Shown one piece after another: positions 7,593-16,681 of a stretch of 64,000 nucleotides of DNA. How positions within the stretch are numbered: position 1 is the stretch's first letter; every line of letters begins with the position of its first letter. The notes beneath the pieces are model-generated. The model did no database searches, was not told where the DNA came from, and worked only from the letters and a program-made list of their open reading frames with translations. Location: NCBI RefSeq assembly GCF_017377855.1, contig NZ_JAFREP010000002.1, positions 124,001 to 188,000 on the forward strand. Reading direction: 5' to 3'. The position numbers were made by a program, and so were the translations under genes. The stretch comes from Acanthopleuribacter pedis. GTDB taxonomy: Bacteria; Acidobacteriota; Holophagae; Acanthopleuribacterales; Acanthopleuribacteraceae.

Positions 7593-8903
7593 TTATTCTT
7601 TACGCGTTGTTTCGTTTTTCGCGAGGTCGATTTCAATCGGTTTTTTTACGGTTTTTAGCTCAGGCGTTGTGACTTGGGTCGTCGGTTCTTCCACCTTGCC
7701 GCTGAGGCGCTCTTCCGCCACGTTTGGCAGGATGCTGGTAATGTAATCGCGCGTCGCTTCCTCCGTGCCGACATCCGCCGCCGCCGCTTCCGATAAGAAC
7801 CAGCGGTGCTCCAGGATTTGGTGGAAGAACTCCGGGCCCTCCAGCTTGCCGGCCTGGTCTTCCGGGATTTTGAGCAAGGCGGGTTTGTAGACCTCAACCA
7901 GCCAGCGGTGGGCCGCCACCGCCTGGGGAATGTCGCGTTTCTCCTGCTCGCTCAGCCAAGCGCGGTGGCGGTGGATTTCGTTGAGGATTTGCCGGCTTTG
8001 GTTCTCTTGGGCGATCAGGCCGGTCAGCTCGTGTAAGCGACGGCGATGGTGGCCTTCCTCCACCACCTTGGGGCGCATGCGCAGCCGCGTCCCGTCGTCC
8101 GTGGTGCGCATTTCCAGCTCCTCCACGTCAAAACCCAGGTTGTTGAGTTTCTTCAGGTAGGCGGCGATGCGGAACTGATGATCGCGGCGGAATACCGTGT
8201 CGCGGGTGATTTCGTGCCACAGGCGCTCGTAGCGTTCCACCAAGTTGTTGGCGGTTTCGATGGGGTCGATGCCCGGCGGTAATCCGATTTGCGCGGCGAC
8301 GTCCATCAGCTCGCCTGCCACGTTTTCTTCCGCCACAATAAGGTCGTAACGCCGTTGTCCCTCGGAAAGTTGCGGGTGCATTTCACCGGTTTCGGCGTCG
8401 ACCATGTACGCCGCCAAGCGACCTGCATCGCGACGAAACAGCGTGTTCGACAAGGAACAATCGCCCCAGTGGAAGCCGGCCAGGTGCAGTCGTACCAAAA
8501 GGTTCACCATCGCATCCAGCAAACGATCCTGGTCGATGGGCAGCCTGCTGCCGCTCAGCAACGTCCGGTAGGGGAGTGCGAACTCCAAAAAACGCGTGAT
8601 CAGCAATGCCATCATGTGTCCTGGCTTTTCGCCGCGCTCGGTGATCAGTGCCACCGGTTGAACCGCGGGGAGGTCGTGTTCCTGTAAGGCGCGCAACCAG
8701 CGGTATTCGCGGGTTGCCGGACGCTCGGGCAATTCCTTGACCGCGTAAACGATCCCGTTGCGGGCCGCAAAGCGAACCGTGTTGCGTGAGATCCCGCGCG
8801 GCATTTCCACCAAAATATCGTCCGGCCAATCTTTCAGTGGCAATTCCCAGGGCAGGTCGGCACCGGAAATGAGGTCGGAGGGGGAACACACCTGAATCCG
8901 CAT
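7593..8903 (-). CDS. DUF4032 family, kinase-fold protein
   Basis: The product has 436 residues. The N-terminal half resembles a small-molecule or lipopolysaccharide-kinase type fold: VYAVKELPE with the lysine near residue 55, HWGDCSLSNTLF near 145 as the catalytic loop (aspartate and asparagine present), and MVDAETGE near 170 in place of DFG. The C-terminal part (about 200-380) is the helical DUF4032 region, ending in a low-complexity tail rich in Thr, Glu and Lys. Members of this family are soluble and their substrate is unknown. I chose the ATG at 8903 because AAGGAG lies 7 bases upstream. The ATG at 8942 lacks a site. The gene stands alone, with no operon partner. Confidence 0.75.
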   Translation of the reverse strand: MRIQVCSPSDLISGADLPWELPLKDWPDDILVEMPRGISRNTVRFAARNGIVYAVKELPERPATREYRWLRALQEHDLPAVQPVALITERGEKPGHMMALLITRFLEFALPYRTLLSGSRLPIDQDRLLDAMVNLLVRLHLAGFHWGDCSLSNTLFRRDAGRLAAYMVDAETGEMHPQLSEGQRRYDLIVAEENVAGELMDVAAQIGLPPGIDPIETANNLVERYERLWHEITRDTVFRRDHQFRIAAYLKKLNNLGFDVEELEMRTTDDGTRLRMRPKVVEEGHHRRRLHELTGLIAQENQSRQILNEIHRHRAWLSEQEKRDIPQAVAAHRWLVEVYKPALLKIPEDQAGKLEGPEFFHQILEHRWFLSEAAAADVGTEEATRDYITSILPNVAEERLSGKVEEPTTQVTTPELKTVKKPIEIDLAKNETTRKE

Positions 8904-9072
8904 GCTGGGCTCCTTCAATACAGGCGAAGCATGTGCATTCATGCAGCTTGTGCCGCATGAAACCGGTCGCTTTGGACCGGAGGCGACACGTCATTTTATG
9001 CAGCGTCGCCCGTGGGAACCCAGGGTCGGTGTTGTGAATGGTGGCTTATCGGGTGATGAACCGTGGATCGGG

Positions 9073-9282
9073 CTAGCCCGCAATTCTCACAAGGATTCGT
9101 CGCGAGAAGCCGAAAGCCTTGTGCGTACGAAGATTACGACGGAGAGACGGGACAGGGGTCCGACCTATCGGCGTAGCAGCTGAGGCGAAGGCGACTCGAC
9201 CGAGTAAGGCGGATGGCCGCCCCCTTGTAATCGCATGGGTTTCGGCTTAGTAGCAGAATTCCTTGGGAGAAATGCGGGCTAG
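9073..9282. repeat. palindromic repeat, family 2, copy 1
   Basis: This 210-bp element starts CTAGCCCGCAATTCTCACAAGG and ends with the near-reverse complement, CCTTGGGAGAAATGCGGGCTAG (both given here at or just over motif length, so see 9073-9092 and 9263-9282 for the cores). The middle matches the element at 24799-25071, including GGCGTAGCAGCTGAG and CGACTCGACCGAGTAA. The CTA at 9279-9281 is also the stop codon (TAG) of the minus-strand gene that follows, so the repeat abuts the coding region exactly and may act as its transcription terminator. Confidence 0.75.
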
Positions 9283-12200
9283 TTGCCGTTAAGGTGCAGC
9301 GCGCTCGCCGCTTCAATCGAATCGGAATCGTAGCGGCCGCGGAACAAAACCCCGTAAACATTGTTGAGGTCGTTTTGCACGTGAATGGTGCGAACGGTCG
9401 CTAACTCCTGTGATGTCAGGTTCGGAAACAATTCGTTGACCGGTTGCTCCACGTGTCCGCGACGCGGCATAAACAAGGTTTTGGATGCGATTTCTTGGCC
9501 CAAATCGTCAATTGCGCGGATGAACACGGTGGTGTCGGTGATGTCGATGTTGGTCAGCGAAATGCGCGACCAATAAGTGTCGTTCTGACGAATGCCGGAA
9601 ATGAGCAGTTCGGTTCCGTCGAAATAAGAAAGCGGTAGGGCGGCCAAGCTTTGGTCGTCAAAATCGCCGTAAAGCAACATGCCCATGATGGGGTGTGACG
9701 AGGCCACCACCATCCATACCGGTTCGTTCGAGCCTTCCGGCACCAGGTAAAGGTCCTCGGCCAAATCGACACGCCGCGAGCGGCCGGGAATGGTGATGGT
9801 CTGTGCCGGCAGAATCTGGCCCTCGGCGTCGTAGGGGAAAACGCGGACGACGGCTTCTTCCGGGTTGGGGTTCGACATCACCACGCCGGTAAACCACTCC
9901 GGGTCACGGCCGTTGGCGATATAGGGGACCACCAAAATTTCGCCCAAGGTGTTGGTGAGCGGAATGGCCGCGGCGCGATTTTCGTTGTTGCGCTGGATCA
10001 AACCGAAACCGGCCAAGCGGGTGCCCAGATCGAAGCTGGATATTTTGGTCCAACTGGTTTCTTTTTCAAAAAGGTCCAGGCCGATGTCGAAACGATCCGT
10101 GCCGCCCAAGGGCACTTGGCGCGACAGCCGTTCCCCGCTGGAGTTCTGCAGTTCAATGGTCAAGGTTTCGTTTTTGGTATTCAGCACGTCCAGGTCGTCT
10201 AAACCCGGCTGCGCATTTTGCAAAACAAGGGTGGTTCTCCAGTCAGCCGGATCGGGCACGTGGGGCATGTAGATGTCGGTCTTGAATTCGTCGATTGAAG
10301 GGATGCGGTAGGCGTAGCGCGAGTTGGGCGATGCGCCGGCTTGATCGGAAAGAATCGGGCCGATGGGACGGGTGGAGTTCAAAACCACGGTGTAGGGTTC
10401 GGCGCGTTCGTTGTACTCGTAAATCCATTCTTCCAGGGGTTCACCGTTAAAAATACTGATCAAATCACCGTCCATGCGTTGGTAACCAATGATGTTGCCC
10501 TCGCGATCAAAGATGGTGAAGTTGATTTGGTCGGTGCTGTCGAGGAGCGTGGACACTTCTAACTCGGCTTTATCGGAGAAAGGGAACAGGTAGCGGTCGG
10601 TGTTGTCCTTGCACTCAATGCGGTAGCTGCGCAGGGAAGAGGCTTCGACGGTAAACAAGCGGCGTTCTTCGCTGTCGCGCGTATCGTCGGCAAACAGGGG
10701 AGGGCTTGAGGAGCGGAAGCTGCTCACCGCTTGCACCAAACCGTTGGGGGCTGCTTCCAAGGTGTAGTAACGGCCGGGGCTGCGGTCCTTGGTGTTTTGC
10801 GCGATGATTTCGTTGCCGGTCAGGCGACTGACGCTGTGCCAGTTGTTGTAGGAACCAATGCGCTGGGCTTGGTCCCCGTCCAAACGGTACAGGTGCAGTG
10901 CCGAGGCCGTTTGTAGCCAGAGTTGGTCGTTGCGCACGATGACGGTTTGTACCGGCTCCGTTTGATTGAGGTCCAACATGACCCGGGTATTCAAGTTGTT
11001 CAGGTTGGGGTGCAACCGCACCGTGGCGCCGTCGTGGTGGATCAGGCCGCTTTGGGAAAGGGTGAAATCGCGGTGGGAAACCTCGGAGTCAAAGGAGACC
11101 AATTCGGTAAAGGTCGCGGCGTTGGCGAAGGTGGCCGATCCGTTGATCAGGTCGTTTTGATCGATCACATAACCGGTGTAGTTGCGTCCCTGGTAGTTGC
11201 GGTTGACCAGCAGAATCGCGAGTTGGTCCTCGTAAACCGAAACCCGCTCAACCGCGCCGGTAAAGGCTTCTTCCAGGACCGGGCTGATGCCGCCGTCGGC
11301 GTCGACCAAGAGGACGGTCAACTTGGAGAGACTGGCGCCGGGTTCGCTGGTAACAACGTACAAAACTTGACCGTTGCCGGTGATCGACTGGATTTTTCCG
11401 GCGAAGGTTTGCGCCTCGCGGGGGGTGACTTGTTCGACAAAATCGCCGGCAACACCCGCGCTGAACAAGCCGTTAACCGAGGCAAAAAAGAGGTGGCCGG
11501 AGGCGACGGCGACACTGGAAATGGCGCCGTAACGACTTTTCAAATCGTGACCGGGCGCTAAACCGCCGGCCAAGGGTTCGAAACTGCGCAAGGTCCAATC
11601 GACATTGTCGTTGCCTTCATAAATGAAGTAGACGTGGTCACCGACGGCGCGCAGGCGGGTGGCGCCGATTTCGGCGAGCGGGGTGCCCGCCATCGGCAGT
11701 TGGATCGGGCTGTCCGGCGGGATGATGTTGCGTCGTTCGAGCCGGTCGGCAAAACGCAGGAAAAGATGGGTATCTGAAACGGACCAACCGAAAACCAGAT
11801 CCCGGGCGTTGTTGCGGAAGTATTCGCCGGTACGCGCGGCGAGCCCGCTTTCATCGAAGCCGGCCCAAAGGATGCGGTCGGCGGCACGGACCACCAGGCG
11901 ATGGCCGGGATTGACATTGTTCTGTAGTTCCATGCCGTAGAAACGGGTTTGGCCCTCGACGTCCAGGGTAAAGCTAGGCCCGGCGAAGCGACCGTTTTCG
12001 ACGTAGCGCCACTGAACATTGTTTTCCTTGGTGTGAACCGCGACAACGTTGCCGAAAGCCAAGATCCCGTGGCCCGCAATCGGCCAGGTGTCCAGTAAGT
12101 CTATGTCGCTTAGGGTTCGGAATTCGTGCAATTGGACTTCGTCCGCGTGGCGGGTGATCACGTTAATGCCGACCACCGTCGCCGATTGGATGCCGGGGAT

Positions 12201-12551
12201 CAGGATCTCGCGGGCGCGGGCGCTCCAGTTGGCGGGGTCACCGTCGAGGGGGACGCGGGTCATACCCACATCGGCCGTGACCACAAAAACGGCGTTGCCT
12301 TGAGGAATGAGTTGGGTAATTTCACCGGGAATGGGGACGGTAAACAAATCCGTGCGACTGCGATCCAAGAACCGAATCTCAAGACCGTTGCCCGTGGCCA
12401 ACACCATATAATCGTTGACCTCGACCACATCGGTGTAACTTCCCGAGGTCAAGGTGGCGTTTAGTGGGACGGCGATGCAGGCCTGTAAGGGATGCAAGTG
12501 AACGGCGCATAAGGCCGCACATAAGAATAAAAAGCAGATCATTCGCAACAT
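9279..12551 (-). CDS. large secreted protein of unknown function, about 1,090 aa
   Basis: An N-terminal signal peptide (MLRMICFLFLCAALCAVHL, ending near QAC) is followed by about 600 residues of strand-rich sequence with repeating short blades, consistent with one or two beta-propellers, although no named repeat motif is clear. The C-terminal third (about 690-1080) has several beta-sandwich-like modules in which a theme recurs: W-T-G-V-V-x-S-N, then E-x-V-V-R-V, then I-P-G/P-R, ending in an acidic helix. It is probably a cell-surface or extracellular adhesin-like protein. I prefer the ATG at 12551. The open frame extends to a TTG at 12572. The stop codon is formed by the repeat element. Confidence 0.6.
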   Translation of the reverse strand: MLRMICFLFLCAALCAVHLHPLQACIAVPLNATLTSGSYTDVVEVNDYMVLATGNGLEIRFLDRSRTDLFTVPIPGEITQLIPQGNAVFVVTADVGMTRVPLDGDPANWSARAREILIPGIQSATVVGINVITRHADEVQLHEFRTLSDIDLLDTWPIAGHGILAFGNVVAVHTKENNVQWRYVENGRFAGPSFTLDVEGQTRFYGMELQNNVNPGHRLVVRAADRILWAGFDESGLAARTGEYFRNNARDLVFGWSVSDTHLFLRFADRLERRNIIPPDSPIQLPMAGTPLAEIGATRLRAVGDHVYFIYEGNDNVDWTLRSFEPLAGGLAPGHDLKSRYGAISSVAVASGHLFFASVNGLFSAGVAGDFVEQVTPREAQTFAGKIQSITGNGQVLYVVTSEPGASLSKLTVLLVDADGGISPVLEEAFTGAVERVSVYEDQLAILLVNRNYQGRNYTGYVIDQNDLINGSATFANAATFTELVSFDSEVSHRDFTLSQSGLIHHDGATVRLHPNLNNLNTRVMLDLNQTEPVQTVIVRNDQLWLQTASALHLYRLDGDQAQRIGSYNNWHSVSRLTGNEIIAQNTKDRSPGRYYTLEAAPNGLVQAVSSFRSSSPPLFADDTRDSEERRLFTVEASSLRSYRIECKDNTDRYLFPFSDKAELEVSTLLDSTDQINFTIFDREGNIIGYQRMDGDLISIFNGEPLEEWIYEYNERAEPYTVVLNSTRPIGPILSDQAGASPNSRYAYRIPSIDEFKTDIYMPHVPDPADWRTTLVLQNAQPGLDDLDVLNTKNETLTIELQNSSGERLSRQVPLGGTDRFDIGLDLFEKETSWTKISSFDLGTRLAGFGLIQRNNENRAAAIPLTNTLGEILVVPYIANGRDPEWFTGVVMSNPNPEEAVVRVFPYDAEGQILPAQTITIPGRSRRVDLAEDLYLVPEGSNEPVWMVVASSHPIMGMLLYGDFDDQSLAALPLSYFDGTELLISGIRQNDTYWSRISLTNIDITDTTVFIRAIDDLGQEIASKTLFMPRRGHVEQPVNELFPNLTSQELATVRTIHVQNDLNNVYGVLFRGRYDSDSIEAASALHLNGN

Positions 12552-13158
12552 ACGATAAAACCCCAAGCTCAAGGCTAACCACTGATTGTAGCAATCGTCG
12601 GGCCAAAACGGCCAGTGAGAATTGGTACAGGTCGAGGTAAACCGCGTTTCGCGCCCTCAATGGATCAACGCGCGATTTCGCGTGGGATCCGGTCGTGTTC
12701 GTTTCCTTTGTTCCCTTTTGCGCCCGGTCATTTTGTCCCGCGACCTGTCAACCTTCCCGATTGCCCACAAATGCGCGCTTTCTTTTTTTACGAGGCTTAG
12801 GGTATGCTTGCTCCTTAATTTATGACGCGGCTTGCCTTAACGGCTGTCCCGGAAGGCTGCTCCGCCGCTGCCTTCCCGAGCTGTCTCGGCATCTGGATTC
12901 GCGTTAACAACCATCCTTGCTTCTTCACCTGTTCGTTCTAATCTGCCGGCCCACGCGGCATCCCCGTTGTTGCCCGACCATGAATGATTCTTGCTAGGGA
13001 TCTTTTTGTTCCTCGGCAAGGCTTCCAACCGGCCAACCACCCAGCGCACCCGCGAACGGTCTACGCCGCCTCGGTCGGTCTTCATGAGCCCGGCCCGCTT
13101 CCCGATGACGCTTTTATGAAAGGATTGGGAATACCTTTTGATTTTGGATAGGTTCACC
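12552..13158. other. divergent promoter region of about 600 bp
   Basis: The large secreted-protein gene (minus) and the barrel/ATPase operon (plus) diverge from here, so it must carry both promoters. Only short frames without ribosome binding sites occur. I see no strong hairpin, operator palindrome or repeat element. The stretch is GC-rich with a few pyrimidine runs. Confidence 0.4.
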
Positions 13159-14478
13159 ATGGCACTCGGCCGGTTGATGCATCGATTGTGGAACGGGATG
13201 TTGCCCTGTCTCGCCATGCGGCGACATATCCCGCCCCTTTTCGGATTGATCGTCTGTTTGGGTGGCCTTCCCGTGTGGGCCCAGACCAACGAGGAAGTTT
13301 TTCGCGAATTCCAATTCGATTTCAGTTTGCCGGGCGCCCGTGCCGCCGCCCTGGGTGGCGCTTTTATCGGGACCGCCGACGATGCCTCCGCCAGTTATGC
13401 CAACCCCGCCGGCTTGGCGTTCCTTGCCGAACCCGCCATCACCCTTGAGTACCGCCTGACCGAGCGGGACGGCCGTGAGGCCTTTTTTCTCAACGCCGGC
13501 AACACCTCTTTTACTCAGGAAGCTGTTGACTTTGAACAGCTTAACTTCTTTGCCGCCAACTACCGGTTCGGCTCCTGGTACTTCGGCGCCTTCCAGTACC
13601 GCTACCTGCAGGATCGGCAAAACCGAGACTTTGTTTCCAGCTCCTTCACCGGCGATACGCAAATCGGTGAGCAGCGGCGTATTTCCCTTGATTTAAGCGG
13701 TGATATTCGTGGGCTCGGCGTGGCGCGCCGCTACGGTGACTTCAAATTGGGGGCCACCCTGAATTGGTTCGAATTGGTGGGGCGAACCAGTTACGGCCGC
13801 GAGGGTTTTGAACAAACCATTGGTGAATTGCCCGAAACCTTTGATTTCAACTCGTCCATTGATGATACCGATCACGCCTTCGGCTGGAGCATCGGCCTGT
13901 TGCACGAGGTGCGCGGTGATTTCACCTGGGGATTGGTGTACCGCAGCAATCCCAAACTGTTTTTACAGGAGCAGGTTTCGGAAAGCCGCAACGGCCTGCC
14001 GTTTTTTGAAGACGAGATTGCCGTCCCTTTTGCCGTGCCCGACGTATTCGGCGGCGGCGTTCAGTATCGGGTGCTGCCGACCGCGCGTCTGATGCTGGAT
14101 TGGCAAAGAATTTTCTACAGTCAGATCATTGGCGACGATTTTGCCATTGTCGAGAACGTGGAGGAGGAACGGGTCGAGAACTACGTGGTTGACGACATCG
14201 ATCAATTCCACCTGGGCTTTGAGTATTTGATCGCCGCCAACCACAACGTGTGGGCCGTGCGCGGCGGGTACTTCCGCAACCCCCGCCACACCATTCGCTA
14301 TCGCGGCGACGACGAACGGGTGGCGGAACGTTTTTCGGTGACGGGTCTAGGCGACGAGGACCACGCCACCGTCGGTTTTGGCTGGGTGTGGAACAACCGG
14401 TTTGAGATCGACCTCGCCGCGGACCTTTGGTCAACCGGCCGCGAGGTCACGCTGTCGGTGATTTGGAGAAAGAAATGA
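13159..14478 (+). CDS. outer-membrane beta-barrel protein, FadL/PorV-like
   Basis: The product has about 439 residues with a signal peptide (MRRHIPPLFGLIVCLGGLPVWAQ within a longer N-terminus). The segment after cleavage (LPGARAAALGGAFIGTADD, then ASYANPAGLAF) is the signature of FadL-like and PorV/UPF0164-like barrels, whose N-terminus plugs the pore. The rest alternates aromatic strands and acidic turns and ends in a positively charged strand (SVIWRKK) instead of the usual terminal Phe. It is probably a transporter or an assembly partner in the outer membrane. ATG 13159 has a weak GGATAGG upstream. ATG 13216 would give a more typical signal peptide. The stop overlaps the start of the next gene (ATGA). 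Confidence 0.7.
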   Translation: MALGRLMHRLWNGMLPCLAMRRHIPPLFGLIVCLGGLPVWAQTNEEVFREFQFDFSLPGARAAALGGAFIGTADDASASYANPAGLAFLAEPAITLEYRLTERDGREAFFLNAGNTSFTQEAVDFEQLNFFAANYRFGSWYFGAFQYRYLQDRQNRDFVSSSFTGDTQIGEQRRISLDLSGDIRGLGVARRYGDFKLGATLNWFELVGRTSYGREGFEQTIGELPETFDFNSSIDDTDHAFGWSIGLLHEVRGDFTWGLVYRSNPKLFLQEQVSESRNGLPFFEDEIAVPFAVPDVFGGGVQYRVLPTARLMLDWQRIFYSQIIGDDFAIVENVEEERVENYVVDDIDQFHLGFEYLIAANHNVWAVRGGYFRNPRHTIRYRGDDERVAERFSVTGLGDEDHATVGFGWVWNNRFEIDLAADLWSTGREVTLSVIWRKK

Positions 14479-16634
14479 TGGTGCTGCTGTGGTTGATGCT
14501 GGTCCAGAACCCGAGCTGGACCTGGTACGAGCACTACGAACAGGGTGTCAAACACTACCAGGCGCAACGCTACGAGGATTGCCTCGCCGCGATGGAGGCC
14601 GCCTTGGCCAAAAAAGCCGAACCCAAGCGCAATCAGTTCACCCGCGCCGTCCAAAAAATTGATTACGCCCCGTTTTATTACCAAGCCTTGAGCCATTACG
14701 CGCTGGATCAATTACCCGCCGCCAATGCCGCCGCCCAGCAGGCGTTCCGCGGCGAGGTGGTGGCGCAATCCGCCAGAATGCAAGCCGATTTGACGCCGAT
14801 CTTCGAGGCTTATCGCAGAAAGGCCGCTGAACTCAGTGCCGCCATTGAAGCGGAACGGGTGCTGCTCGACCAACGTCGCCGTCTGTTCCAACACCTGCAA
14901 AACGGTCGACTCGATGATTTTCAAAAAGAATTGGCCGAGCTGGCGCGGCAAGGCGTTGATACAAGCGCTTTTGAAGATATGCGTGCCGTGCTGCAAATGC
15001 GCGAGGATGTCGCCGCCAAGGACCAACGCTTGCGCCGCGAGTTAACCGAACGCATTCAAACCGGCCTGGACCAAGGTGACTTGGCCGTGGCCAAGGCCCT
15101 GTTTAACACCTACCGCGATCAAATTCCAACCGGTCGGCAAGGCGAGTTTGAAACACGCATCCAAGCCCTCGAATCCGAGCGCCGCCGCAGTCAGGCCGAC
15201 CGGGACGCCGCCGCCCAAAAAGACGCCCAGGAAGATGCCGACACCAAGGCGATGCTGGCTCAAATCGAGGAACAGGCCAAGTCATTGGAACAAGAAAAAG
15301 CCCAACTCGCCAACCAACTGGCGCGCTCCGAGGGGAAAAACAAAGAACTTCAGGACGAGTTGGAAAAAGAACGCACCGCGAGTGACGCCATGCCGTTGCC
15401 TTCGGAATTCACCGGGGTCTTGTTGCTGCGGCGCGAGGGTTTGCGGCAACTGCTGCTTGAAGCGCGGTTCCTCGGTGCCGAACAAATTCAAGACAGCGTC
15501 CTGCGTGTGAACGGCGAGGAACACCACCTCGAACTCGAGGTGATGCCCACCGAGCAACCCCAACAACACCACCGCATCGGTCGCCTGAACGCCACCGACT
15601 TCGGCGATTACGAGGTGTCCTTGGTGCTTCGCGATGATTTGGGGCGCAGTCTCGAATTGCGGGAAAGCCTCACCCTGACCCGGCCTTGGTACCTCCATTT
15701 CCAACTGTACCTGGCCCTCGTCCTGTTGCTGCTGGTATTGGTGATCATGCGGGTGGTGCGCCGCAACAAGGCCCGCAAACTGGCGCGCCTGCGCCATTTC
15801 AACCCCTACATCGCCGGCAGCCCGGTGCGTCGACCCGAGATGTTTTTTGGTCGGGAACGCCTGATGCAGCGCATCCAAGGTTCGCTCCACAAAAACTCAT
15901 TTATGATTCACGGCGACCGCCGCATCGGCAAAACCAGTTTCCTGCTGCAACTCAAAAGCAACTTGGAAGCCCTGGACGCCCCTGAATATCAGTTTTACCC
16001 GGTATTCATCGACCTTCAGGGATTGCATGAACCCGACCTGTTTCATCATTTGATGGCCGAGGTGTGTACCGCCGCCGCCGATTGGGACGTGGACCACGAG
16101 GATCTTGAAGTCCATCAGCGTCAAGAAGGTTACTTGGCCAGGCACTTTGCCAAGGACATCAAACGGTTGATCGGGCGCTTGGCCGATCACGCCGACCGTC
16201 ATGTGTTGATCGTGTTGCTGATGGACGAGGTCGACGTGTTGAACGAGTTCAGTGACAAGACCAACCAAAAACTGCGCAGTATTTTTATGAAGGATTTCGC
16301 CGAGCATCTCAGCTGTATCATGGCCGGGATTCACCTCAAAAAAGAATGGGAGAGCAGTGGTTCACCCTGGTACAACTTCTTTGAGGAAGTGCCGGTGATA
16401 TCGCTCGACGAGGAGGCCGCGCGCGAGCTGATCCTCGATCCCGTCGAGGGCATTTTTACCTACGAACCCGCCGCTGTGACCGCCTTGCTCAAGGCCACTT
16501 CCGGTCATCCCTACCTGATTCAAAAGCTGTGCATCAAGTTGGTTGACCAGAAGCTGCAATCCGGTTTGTTTCACATTCGCCTGGGCGACGTGGAACAATT
16601 ACTGCAAGAAAAAAGTGAAGAGGCGCGCGCATGA
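14475..16634 (+). CDS. membrane-anchored coiled-coil ATPase
   Basis: The product has 719 residues. An N-terminal hydrophobic stretch (MMVLLWLMLV) precedes a TPR-like start and a long coiled coil rich in Glu, Gln and Lys (about 110-330), then a beta-sandwich-like segment, one transmembrane helix (LYLALVLLLLVLVIMRVV, about 408-427) and a cytoplasmic P-loop ATPase of the AAA_22/STAND type. Walker A is GDRRIGKTS (about 480) and Walker B is VLLMDEVD (about 580). The large N-terminal part probably lies in the periplasm, so the protein could couple cytoplasmic ATP hydrolysis to an envelope process. GGAG lies 7 bases before the ATG at 14475. The gene is coupled to the barrel gene and followed 47 bases later by a second ATPase. 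Confidence 0.7.
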   Translation: MMVLLWLMLVQNPSWTWYEHYEQGVKHYQAQRYEDCLAAMEAALAKKAEPKRNQFTRAVQKIDYAPFYYQALSHYALDQLPAANAAAQQAFRGEVVAQSARMQADLTPIFEAYRRKAAELSAAIEAERVLLDQRRRLFQHLQNGRLDDFQKELAELARQGVDTSAFEDMRAVLQMREDVAAKDQRLRRELTERIQTGLDQGDLAVAKALFNTYRDQIPTGRQGEFETRIQALESERRRSQADRDAAAQKDAQEDADTKAMLAQIEEQAKSLEQEKAQLANQLARSEGKNKELQDELEKERTASDAMPLPSEFTGVLLLRREGLRQLLLEARFLGAEQIQDSVLRVNGEEHHLELEVMPTEQPQQHHRIGRLNATDFGDYEVSLVLRDDLGRSLELRESLTLTRPWYLHFQLYLALVLLLLVLVIMRVVRRNKARKLARLRHFNPYIAGSPVRRPEMFFGRERLMQRIQGSLHKNSFMIHGDRRIGKTSFLLQLKSNLEALDAPEYQFYPVFIDLQGLHEPDLFHHLMAEVCTAAADWDVDHEDLEVHQRQEGYLARHFAKDIKRLIGRLADHADRHVLIVLLMDEVDVLNEFSDKTNQKLRSIFMKDFAEHLSCIMAGIHLKKEWESSGSPWYNFFEEVPVISLDEEAARELILDPVEGIFTYEPAAVTALLKATSGHPYLIQKLCIKLVDQKLQSGLFHIRLGDVEQLLQEKSEEARA

Positions 16635-16681
16635 GGGCCGTGAAGGCACGCGGCGCCGGCTAATTTGAGAGGAAAACACGC

